Position numbers and translations under genes: made by a program
The notes under the pieces: model-generated
The model's database searches: none
What the model saw: the letters and a program-made list of their open reading frames with translations, nothing else
Told to the model about the DNA's origin: nothing
NCBI GenBank assembly: GCA_003254905.1
Contig: QANU01103492.1
Location: 251,848-315,847 of the forward strand
Length of the DNA stretch: 64,000 nt
Source: Nissolia schottii
Lineage: Eukaryota > Streptophyta > Magnoliopsida > Fabales > Fabaceae
Reading direction: 5' to 3'
Shown here: positions 12,417 through 22,184 of the stretch, piece after piece
Position numbering within the stretch: the first letter of the stretch is position 1
How the letters are laid out: the number at the start of each line of letters is the position of its first letter

Positions 12417-12525
12417 GTGCCATTCATTTCAGTTTGTGTGCCCAAATGGTCACCAAGAGCTAGAGTGACATATATATGCACATTAAGGTGCACCAAGAGC
12501 CACAGAGATTTGAGTGAATGGTGTC
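12417..12525 (+). repeat. Imperfect foldback, microRNA-precursor-like in shape
   Basis: The arm at about 12419-12445 can pair with the arm at about 12499-12525 over some 24 positions, with two or three mismatches and several G-U pairs. The roughly 50-nt loop contains two smaller 5-bp stems. A CTATAAATAGG box ends only a few bases before the left arm, which is too close to be its core promoter. The arms match no microRNA family I recognise. A decayed small transposon is an equal possibility. Confidence 0.35.
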
Positions 12526-12527
12526 AG

Positions 12528-12544
12528 AGAGAGAGAGAGAGAGA
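12528..12544. repeat. (GA)n microsatellite
   Basis: Eight GA units next to the foldback at 12417-12525. Confidence 0.9.
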
Positions 12545-13002
12545 AATAGTATGTCTCTCATATGTGTATTTCCTAATATCTTTGTTATTTCCATTTACGG
12601 GAGAATGTTGGTCTTTTCTTATATTTGAGAGATTGGTATTTTTATATATAAGAGAGAGCGTGATTGATCTTATATATTACGAGAAATTGTGTTTGTATTA
12701 TCCGTATAAGTGTGATTGATTTTTTTTTTTAAAGTAGTATGTTTTATTCATAAGCAAAAGCTTTAAACTAGGCAAAAATAGACAACCTTATCTTCCCTTA
12801 TATTTGAGAGATTGTAACGCTTCCATATAATTAAATATGTATCTTCCTATGTTACCAAAAATATTTGTGTTCAATTTTACCTTTCTCCACTCTCAATTTT
12901 TTAGTTGTGTTAAATTGTTCTATAACTCTAATACTTAACATTTACTAAAAACAATATTATATGATAATTAGGGTACAATTTTTAAAAGATTGTTATCGGT
13001 CA

Positions 13003-13015
13003 ATTTTCTTGTAGT
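13003..13015. mobile_element. CACTA-type terminal motif (one end only)
   Basis: TTTTCTTGTAGTG is the inverse of CACTACAAGAAAA, the terminus of many plant CACTA (EnSpm) elements. I found no matching partner upstream, so this may be the surviving end of an element or a chance match. Confidence 0.4.
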
Positions 13016-14732
13016 GACGTAACCGAATTTAGAACACAGAAAATATAAAATTAATTAAATGTATCGACCACCATATAAATTTATCAATGAATTTAATTAA
13101 CATAATTAGCAAAGAGATATACCACACCAACACATCATCTGAATATTGGGTTGCAGTCTCTAGTGGTGAAATTAGGTAAACATAAATATTATGCATGAAT
13201 CTAGAACAAGGATATGAAAATACTAATAAGAAAAAGGAACCCGATGCAAAGGGAGCACTTAAATTCCTTCATGGCCTACACTGAACTGGGCCAATTATCC
13301 TTGAAATGATAGGAGAATAATGACATCAAAGTTTATAAATTTTTCAAAGTGATAAGTGGAGAGCCCACTAAATCAAGGGATTTTATGATATGCAGGTGCT
13401 GCTGAACAAAATGGGAGGCCTGGTGCCATTATCTTGACTTTTTGGATTGATCATAATGTTGGGTGAAGTGGTAGGGAGGAGTTCAAAAAATTGTAGGGAT
13501 CTAAATCATTGAGATAAGTAGTTTTTCTTTTTAAAATGAGTTTAACATTAGATCTTAACTCAAAATGATAGACCCAATGCTATTACCACAACGTTAATTT
13601 GGATTGATCACTGCATCATGACTCAAAATTTTAAGGCGTAGAGTTTAATTATGAATTATATTTTAAGTATATATACTTTTTACTTGCCTCATTTCTTAAT
13701 AAATGTAAAATTTTATAGTCACACTTAAATCGTTCTCCCTAGATAAAGTAGGTAGGCGAGCTCAAAATTTAAAATATCTAAATAAAGAAATATTATGTGT
13801 ACTAATCGGTTATAAAACACTACGAATTCATTAGTCATTTAAGATTTATCATTAGATGATATCTTAATAGGGTGTTGATTCCATTGAAATCCTATCTAAT
13901 GAAAAACAAATTATGAATTAACACAATATCTCATGTCTAATGAATTCAAATAATATAACCCATCTAAATAATTAGGCTATTGGAGAAAAAACAAAATAAA
14001 AATAGGTGAGATTTTCGACCCATAATTTTTGGACATTTTTTTTTTATTTTCTTAAATATATACTCTTCATTTTAGTTTATTATTAATTGATGACCGGGTT
14101 GCCTTTTCTATGACAAATCTCTTTTAAAGAAAACGTAGTAAAAATTAGTATTTTATTATCAACAATTCATCATTAACTTCACTTAAATATTTAAAGAAAA
14201 TAAAAAATTAAAAGTATAAGTACATATTTTTTCTTATTTAAGATATAAATATAAATATAATAAAATAATACATTTTTACTAACTATTATTCGTTCAGTTA
14301 AAAATTTTAAAATAACTATTTACATGTTTTATTCTACAATCATAATCCTTTTTTCAAATACACTTTAATTTTATTATATAATTATAATTTATTTTACATA
14401 ATTTTTTTATTTTAATGAAATAAGATATAAAAATGAAAAATAAACACACGCACGCGTCCTCGCAAGATGAACTTCTATATGGTAGAGGCATAGGAATGTG
14501 AATTGCCAAAACCCCCTAGATGAACTTCTATATGGTACTTGATGTAACAAGAATATCACGAGAGAAACTGGTATCCAACAGTCTTAGTTGTAGATTTTAA
14601 ATTTCTATTTTTGACCCCAAAAGTTTTTAAAATATAATTTTGATATTACTAATTTAACCCCTCGTTAATTTACTCATCTCTCTCCCTCTCACGTTCTCTC
14701 TCTCTCTCTCGCCCTCAAGGGCCACTGCCGCT

Positions 14733-15178
14733 ATGGCAGATCGCCGGCATAGTGGCGTCTCGCGTCCCTCTCTCTCCCTCTCTGTGTGGTATTCTCTCTC
14801 CCCAACTCACACTCTCTATTTCTTTCTCTATCGCTCGACTCTGTCTCGCTCTTTCTCTCTGCCGTTCTTCTTTTACTTCTCAGATCTGCTACTTGACGGT
14901 GTCGCCGCCATGGTCAGTCGCCGACCGCGGCGGCGTCCCTCTCTCTCCCTCTTTGTGTGGTATTCTCTCTCCCCCAACTCACTCTCTCTCTATTTCTTTC
15001 TCTGTCTCTCGACTCCGTCTCGCTACCTCTCTTCGTCATTCTTCTTTTTCTTCTCAAATCTGCAACTTGACGGTGTCGCCGCCATGGCAAGTCGCCGACG
15101 ACAGCACCAGTCCTCTCTCTCCTTCCTAGATCCGTTTTCTCTCTCTCTGTCGTTCTTCTTTCTCCTCTCTCCATGGTT
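14733..15178 (+). repeat. In-frame tandem duplication, CT-rich, each unit starting at an ATG
   Basis: Two complete units (14733-14909, 177 bp; 14910-15083, 174 bp) are followed by a partial third (15084 to about 15178). Each starts at an ATG; the second and third ATGs lie in the strong context CGCCGCCATGG. Both unit lengths are multiples of three, so one frame runs open from 14733 to 15236 (167 codons), repeating SLSL.VWYSLSP. The bias toward serine, leucine and phenylalanine follows from the CTCT composition, and other frames are also open. I therefore list it as a repeat rather than a gene. It could be part of an unrecognised transposon. Confidence 0.7.
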
Positions 15179-15240
15179 ACTATCTCTACTATCGGTGGGG
15201 TGTGTGTTGGTTTGGTTTTGCAACTTAGTCCTATAAGTTT

Positions 15241-15818
15241 TTTTTAAGTTTTTTTCTTTCCAGACCAAGTTGGTCCTAGTAAGTACCAGGACCATGCTAG
15301 AATCAACCGAGAAACTATTAATTGCTCCTAGAGGGGAAAAAAAAAAGGTATTGCTCTGATCCATTCAGAGTTCAACACCAGCTCTTGAATTGAAACATTA
15401 GTGATAGTGAGAAATAACAATATCCATAATAGCTGAGGTGATGAAGGGTGAATGGATCATAGCACAAATTATTTCTTGCTACGAGAGTGTCTAGGAATTT
15501 CTCAATATTGCAAATGGAGATCACAACAATGAAAACATTAATCTTGCCACGTTTTTAGCAAGTGGCAGAAATTGTAGACTACTCTTGCTACATAATTGAA
15601 CATTTGTGGCATAAGTTTCTGATATTACATTCCTCCTCCGAAGCAAAATGGTTATGGTTCTTACCTCTTCAACATTTGTAGGACAACATGGTCTTGGTCT
15701 ATTGACATTCAAGCATGGCAAGCTCGCATCCTGATGAAAACTGAAACAAGGAAACATTAGCTACAAGTGTTATGCCATATTTACAACATGTTCTTCCTAT
15801 CTTGAACTAGAGTAGCTT
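15241..15818. other. Spacer downstream of the p31comet gene
   Basis: This region should include the p31comet 3' UTR, beginning just below 15819. A minus-strand open frame at 15521-15757 has a possible acceptor but no family similarity and does not fit the gene model. Nothing else is recognisable. Confidence 0.45.
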
Positions 15819-18800
15819 TCATTCTTCTGGCATTGTGTTCATTGGAAGACCTTTAATCACGTGCCGGCATTGAAACCTGTGAACGAGAAAAGATGTGGTC
15901 TCTTAGTACAGTGGAGGGGAAAATGACTTGAGAAGGTATCATGAAAAGAGGAAGATTATACTGTGTTAGGAACCTGACACATTATAGTGTTTTATTGAAC
16001 GGTACTGCTAAAAGGCCTGACTTGTTAACATACGAAAGTGCACAAAATTAATGTTGTCTTGAATTCATGGCCTTCCTTTATTGTCTTCGTGAAATTTCAT
16101 GCACAAATATTCGGGCTGCAAAGCAGTTTCCTTTATTGAATCAGCTAGTTAAAAACACTCCTCTAACACTGTTATCAATATCAGATGAGAAATCTGGATC
16201 CAAACTCACTCAAGCAGAAACAGAAATAACTAAGATAAAGCAGCAATTCAAGGGGCAACCTTCCTCTCTAAAACTCAACAAATTCTTACCTACTTCCCCT
16301 CATTCCACCCCCGCCCTTCGCTGTCTACCCTTATAATGCAGCCCCTAACCTTTCCCCCTTACTACTTAAGCAATTTTTTTTATAGCCCTAATCCCTCTTC
16401 TGCCACTCATTCATATTCCCATTTGGTCTAGCATAGGAGACCTAACATACTAATAGTAGAGTGCACAGTTGAATCCTACTTATGGAGATCACAAATCTTG
16501 AACAGCAAGGTTCTGCTTGGATTTCAACATCTAACGGTTCCATAAATATAAAGAAAAACCACAACAACAACTGAGTTTTATCTCACTACGTGAGGTCGGC
16601 TACATGGATCAAGCGATGCCATGGTGACGTATCAAAGGTTATGTTTTCATGTAGATTACTTATACTTCTAAATCTGTTCTAATAGTTTCCTCTATAATTT
16701 TTCCAGGTCTCCCCCATCTCTAGCTAAAGAATTACCCGTCACTTAATCTACTCTCTTTACTAGGGCTTCTACTAGTCTTCTCCTCACATGTTCAAACCAC
16801 CTAAGACGGGATTTTACCATCTTTTTGTACTATAGGTGTTACCCCAATCTTTTCTTTAATGCAATCGTTCCTAATCCTATCTGGTCTACTGTGTCAACTC
16901 ATCCACCATAGTATCCTCATTTCCGCAACATTGAGTTTATTCTCCTGTTGGCTTTTTACTGCCCAACACTCAGTCTTGTACAACATTGTTGGTCTTATAG
17001 TTGTGCAGTAAAATTTTCCCTTAAGCTTGAGTGGCACTTTTCTATCACACAGAAACATAACTCTCGATGCACTCGTCCATTTCATCCACTCAGCTTGGTT
17101 CCTATGATTAACATCACTCTCTATCTCTCCATCATTTTGGATAATGGAGCCAAGGTACTTGAACCTAGTGACGTGTGATATAGGATCATCTCCAATCTTC
17201 ACCTCTATGTTTAGATTTGTACTACTCTTAGTAAACTTACATTACATATATTCGATCTTACTTCTGCTTATACGAAGATCGTGCATTTTCAAAGCTTATC
17301 TCCATAATTCTAACGTTCCATTTAACTCTTCTCTCGACTCTCCCACCAAAACAATGTCATCCGCAAAAAGCATACATTGGAGAACTGGGCCTTGAATGTG
17401 TTCAATAAGAGCATCCAAAACAAGGGTGAAAAGATAGGAACTTAGAGTTGACCCTTGATGTAGACCAATGGTGATGGGGAATTCCTTTGTTGTTCCACCT
17501 TGTGTTCTTACGTTAGTTGTGACCCTGTCATACATATCTTTGATTGCTCATATGTAAGCAATCTAAACTCCTTTTTTCTCCAGAACCTTCCATAAAATCT
17601 CTCTTGGCACCCCATCTCCAAATCAATGAAAACCATATGTAAGTCTCTTTGGTCCCTCTGACATCTCTCCATTAATCTCCGCAATAGGTAGATCACCTCC
17701 ATGGTAAACCTCCCAGGCATAAAGTCAAACTGATTTTCTGTGACGCAGGTTTCCTATCGCAATCTCCGCTCAATTACTCTTTCCCATAATTTCATAGTGT
17801 GGCTCATGAGCTTCATCCCTATGTAGTTTGCCCAATTTTGTATATCTCCCTTGTTTTTGAAAATGGGAACCAAGACACTCCTCCTCCACCCATCTGACAT
17901 TTTCTTCAACCTCATGATCTCATTGAAAAGCTTTGTGAGCCACCATATTCCCTTTTCTCCAAGGCATTTCCATACCTCAATAGGTATGTTGTCTGATCCT
18001 ACTGCCCTAATATTCTCCATTTGCTTCAAAACTTCTTTTACCTCCACTTCTCGTATTCTACAATAAAACATATAATTTCGATCTTCTTCCTTGATATTTA
18101 ATCTATCTGATCGTGGGAGGGACTCCTGCCCATCATTAAACAGCTTCTGAAAGTAGTTCTTGCACCTAATCTTGATGTCTTGTTTTGTAACCAAGACTTT
18201 ACCCTCCTCGTCCTTAATGCACTTTACTTGGTCCAAGTCTTTTGCCCTTCTTTCCCTACCTTTAGCTAACTTGTAAATACCCTTCTCCCCTGCTTTAGTG
18301 CCTAAGGGTTGGTATAAACCCCATTAAAAGCCCTAGCTTGTGCTTCGCTCAGTGTCTTTTTTGTTTCTCTCCTAGTTGTCTTGTATTTTTCTCAATTTTC
18401 AGCATTCTTACATCTATAATTGACTGGTAACACTGTTATGCGTCAAGTGAGGAATAATTTCAAGGGTTATACAATAACATGTTTTCTGGAATTTTTCACC
18501 TCATACAAGACCAGGAAAAAACAGGAAAATGGTTGGACAGCCTATAAAAGGAAATTCGTGTAAACATAAAATATACACGATAAATATTCATAACATGTGG
18601 AAGATACCAGATCAAATCTTCTGAAGTAGGAGCGGTCACTTCCTGTTCCTGGTTTCGGCACTTAAACAGTAGCTTGAGAGGCACAACCTTGGGTAAGAAT
18701 GCAGTTCAGTAGCCAGCAATAAAAGCAAAATAGCCCTCATTCCAAAAAATAAATCGCGTCATAGTAATGATAGGAAACAATATGCAAGCAATAACTTTAG

Positions 18801-20503
18801 CACAAAACTAAAATTCATTGACATATAGCATCTATGAGTTATATTAACCTAAGTACCAGAAATATTGAAAGATTTAAATTATTGCATAGAACATTTAAAT
18901 CATAACTAATAATGCACCGGGAAAAAAAAAACACATTTCAGTTCCATAGCAAAACAGGTCATTAAGCACAAAACATCATCAATCAAGTCCAAAGCTTAAT
19001 AGAAGTTGAAGGGAGTTTGCTGATTCTACAATTGAGTACTTTTCAAAGAGTGATGATATTAATGATGAATTGTCGGTAGCAATGTTACTAAAAAGTGGCA
19101 ATAGCGTAGCGGAAAAGCACACCGCTATGTTATTAATAGTGGTTATAGTGGTGCTCTAATGGTATTTATAGCGGGTTTTTTGCTATCCACTATTCCGCTA
19201 TTGATAACACTAGTCGGTAGTCTGAAACTCATTCAAGCAACACAGTGAAACAAGTTTCATCAGGTTCACCACTAATCCCATGATTAGAATTATTGAAGGA
19301 TAAGGAAACTTCTAATCACTCTCAGATGAAACAGAATGCCAGCCATATTTGAATTTAGAAAGGAAAGCATGAAACATAAAGAGCACCTGCTATCTTCTTT
19401 AACAAATAAATAAATCACGGGAATTTTAAAAAAAGAAATTTATGAATTCAGTATGTATCTACCTTTCTGTGATGCCTAAAATCACGTTTAGGCAGAAAAT
19501 GCAGAGGCAGATTGAAAGAAGAAGGGGCCTTAATCAACACAAACAATCTGATAGGACCTAAAACACAAAAGCAAGTAAGGCATAGGCATTCTAATATTGT
19601 ATGATAAAGCAAAACAAATAAACAACTAGACAACACAAAGAACACTCAAATAACTACCAGGATAGTTCACAGAGCCAGCACCCTTTGATATCAATGTCCG
19701 AATCGCCTGTTAAACAAAACAAGAAACATAACCTCCCACTCTCCTTCCTCTTGGAAAAGCACAGTGCATCACAAAATCTGAAATAAAAACACATGAACCT
19801 TTCTCGAAAGCCCTTCGGCCGCCTTACTCCGCGCAAAATCATGAGCAACCTTGGAATCAGCAGTTCCATGGGAAAAGTTGAGGACATAAATGTTCTGAGG
19901 CCGAAGGGGGCTAGCTCCAAGAGCCAAAATGACTCCCTCTATGGTTGGGACCTCGGTGATCATCAGTTTAATTGCATTTTGCACTTTCAAGAGCGCACTC
20001 ATGAACTTGTCCATTCTCCTGATCCCTATCTTGATATCCCTCATTTTGCTCACATGCTTTCTCCGAAATGATGGTTTTGCTTCAGTTCCCATAGCCATCT
20101 CCTGAGATTATAAAAGTAAAATAAAAACAAATTCAGGTCGCAAAAGCCCTAATGACCTGGTTCAAACGAGAGTTCTACCCAGAATTCTAGCATACCAGCT
20201 CCTTATACTCAGAATGCAATGAATCGAATTCAGCGCTCATATCCTGCACCGTGCTGCATGAGAGAAATGAAGTTGTAATCAGAAATTGAAATCGGAGGGA
20301 GGGATGGCTCCAACAGTGAATAATTTCTACAGAATTGAAGCAACCAAAAGTGAGGGAAAAAGAAGATACGAGGGGATTTGGAGGTGCATGTAAAGGAGGA
20401 AGGAGACGACGTCGTTGATGGTGTGGAAGATGACAGAGCCATCAAAGGTGTCTGATGCTGTACGGATCTCAGTGGAATCCAATTCCGCCTCCGACCTCCC
20501 CAT
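15819..20503 (-). CDS. COMET: p31comet homologue (MAD2L1-binding protein), seven exons
   Basis: p31comet binds the spindle-checkpoint protein MAD2 and works with the TRIP13/PCH2 ATPase to switch it off, in mitosis and meiosis. The exons, in gene order, are 20370-20503, 20196-20253, 19799-20101, 19658-19706, 19463-19557, 18608-18687 and 15819-15876. All have GT-AG borders and matching phases, giving 258 residues; human p31comet has 274. Family signatures are the LGASPLRPQNIY stretch near residues 125-136 (human LGGNALSPKEFY) and the C-terminal EDLIWFQCRHVIKG near 236-249 (human EDYIWFQ...KG). The tryptophan codon of EDLIW is split by the last intron. The start is the ATG at 20501-20503. The last intron is 2.7 kb and holds an RTE LINE, and the intron before exon 6 holds a hAT MITE. 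Family assignment rests on short motifs and domain order. Confidence 0.8.
16558..18420 (-). mobile_element. 5'-truncated RTE-type LINE inside the last p31comet intron
   Basis: This is a non-LTR retrotransposon on the minus strand. The reverse-transcriptase region can be followed through DLDQVKCIKDE (about 18236), IRAVGSDNIPIEVWKCLGEKG, WRRSVLVPIFKNKGD, FMPGR-like and MVFIDLE segments (17510-17720), GLHQGST and the catalytic MLFADDIVLV (about 17350). The C-terminal YLGSIIQ/YKTECWAVK region ends near 16894. The 3' end at 16558-16573 is a TTG-type simple repeat, characteristic of plant RTE elements. At least two frameshifts separate the open segments, and the endonuclease half is missing. It is a dead copy although the FADD motif survives. 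The 5' break is approximate. Confidence 0.88.
19080..19212. mobile_element. hAT MITE with perfect 8-bp target duplication in p31comet intron 5
   Basis: This 133-bp element starts CAATGTTA and ends TAACACTA, with arms carrying CAATAGCG-like and GTGG blocks. It is flanked by a perfect 8-bp direct repeat, GTCGGTAG (19072-19079 and 19213-19220), the length made by hAT transposons. It lies in the intron between exons 19463-19557 and 18608-18687. Confidence 0.85.
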
Positions 20504-22184
20504 CCCTTCTTCGATCGCTACTCGTTCAAAGACTTTTTTATTTTTGTTATTTTATGTTCTGTGGACCAATTCCTTAATATTTTCTATGGAGTGTAAATAT
20601 TTCATAACAAGTACTGCTTATGCATTGCAGATAGATAGGTCTCAGACATGGTGTGAAAAACTAAGTTTCTGCATTTTGTTTTATTTTTTTCATATAATTG
20701 CATCCATATTCCTTTTTATTCTTTAAGGGCCTTAGCTAATTAACCATTTAATTCAATTTTTCCATTGGAAAATTAACTGTGTATACTTAGTTCTTATGGA
20801 CTCTTTAAAAGTTATTGAATTCTTTAAGCTCTCTGAAAATTATTTTTGAAAAACTATAATAATATTGTTTAATAAAATAATACAAAAATTATTTTCAATA
20901 AACTAAAATTATAAAAATAATGTTTAATAAATATATCATTAAATTACTCTTAAAGAACAAAATAATTATAATAGATATAAATAATAAAAAATTATTTTTA
21001 TTTTTATTTTCATTAATTATTAAATGATAGAATTAAAATTTTATTCAAATTTAAAATTATTTAAACCTTTTTAAATTTTAAAAAGTGAGTTATGTTTTTA
21101 AAATGTAACTTGTGCTTTTAAAAGTAAGAGCACCTCCCGAAAAACGTTTTACCAAAACAAACAAAGCATAAGGAGACGGAGAAAAGAATAGAGAAAAAGA
21201 ATTACCCAAAGGGATATATGTATAACGCACGGAATGTATAAAAACCATTTTAAATATTAATAAAATACATTTTTTTCTCATAAATCAACTTCACTCAAAA
21301 ACATTTATTTGTAATTTGCAATAAAATAAAAAGCCGGGACATAATTTTTTAATAATTTTATGAACGTTAAATTTCCAATCGTGTTCATAACCATAGATCA
21401 CCTCATTTTATTAGTATTTCGATTTCGACATAGACAGACATTTTAATTCACTAGCTGGTGCTAATCAAGCGTATTAATTTAAACAAGAATCAAGAGCCGA
21501 TTAATGTGTCAAACTGATACAGCAAAGTTTCTCCCCGGGGTTTCGATTGAAGACGAAGACACTCCAATGAATGTTCCAACAGTGTAATCATCCATGGAAT
21601 GGAGCACATAATATGTCAAGCCCGAACAGCACACGCTCCTTTCATAGCCTATTGCAGAGGCAGGTAAAATACAACGTAAAAGGGGTAGGAAAACCCTCCT
21701 TCACATGCGTCAGTGCCCACATCAAGGCATATTTAACTTCCTACAACCATCCTAGTACCTCATTCTTATATTACATATAACGTCCATAACAAGAGACTTT
21801 CCTGTACAAAATCTCAGCCACAGCAACAACTATAACCTTAACTACAAGTGTTTCCTAAATCCATCAAAAAAGATCGCTTCGAAGAAAAAATATCACAAAA
21901 AATGAGGCTTCTGAATCGGCTACTACCACTTACAGACTCTGAAGAATGCTACCTGGCGTCAAGGCTCTGGTGGCATGACCGACAATACTATAGTGATCTC
22001 CGAGAAAAACAGAGGTTCCTGGAAATATTTGCAATAGGCAATCATGATAAATCATCACAATCGGAGTAGATAAATAGAGATATTTTATTTTATATTTGCA
22101 CTACTTACCAATGCTGAGCAGAGAGTTATCCTCGAGGTTTAGATAAAATGGCACACCAGAATGACAGCATAGCTTTTCTGTAAG
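20504..22184. other. Intergenic spacer between p31comet and SCY2
   Basis: The lower end should contain the p31comet promoter and 5' UTR, and the upper end the SCY2 3' UTR. A dispersed AT-rich repeat occupies about 20797-21163. The remaining 1 kb shows no coding potential. Confidence 0.5.
20797..21163 (+). repeat. Dispersed AT-rich repeat, copy 1
   Basis: This stretch matches 38285-38625 in the same orientation. Shared blocks include the TTTAAAA.CT.TTGAA start, AGAATTAAAATTTTATT, and AATTATTAAATGA. Mismatches and small gaps are spread throughout. It is probably a non-autonomous DNA element, but its exact ends are not clear. Confidence 0.65.

Larger units (their letters stand above)
9810..14640. 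other. AT-rich intergenic spacer
   Basis: No gene is supportable here. The stretch contains the hairpin row at 10682-10851, the foldback at 12417-12525, a CACTA-like terminus at 13003-13015 and a 20-bp direct repeat (14465-14484 and 14518-14537). The remainder is AT-rich with no structure I can name. Confidence 0.5.

Noticed and set aside
12417-12719. 100-codon open frame as a protein gene
   Set aside because: It crosses a GA microsatellite and a foldback and shows no protein family motif.
14914-15364. Minus-strand open frames rich in arginine and glutamate
   Set aside because: They are the complement of CT-rich tandem repeats.
15521-15757. Alternative last exon for p31comet with an acceptor near 15756
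   Set aside because: Joining it would turn the conserved EDLIW into EDLIC and gives no family similarity. The exon at 15819-15876 restores EDLIWFQCRHVIKG.
18496-18684. Read-through of p31comet exon 6 past EDLIWY
   Set aside because: The extra residues are not conserved, and a GT donor and in-phase last exon explain the true end.
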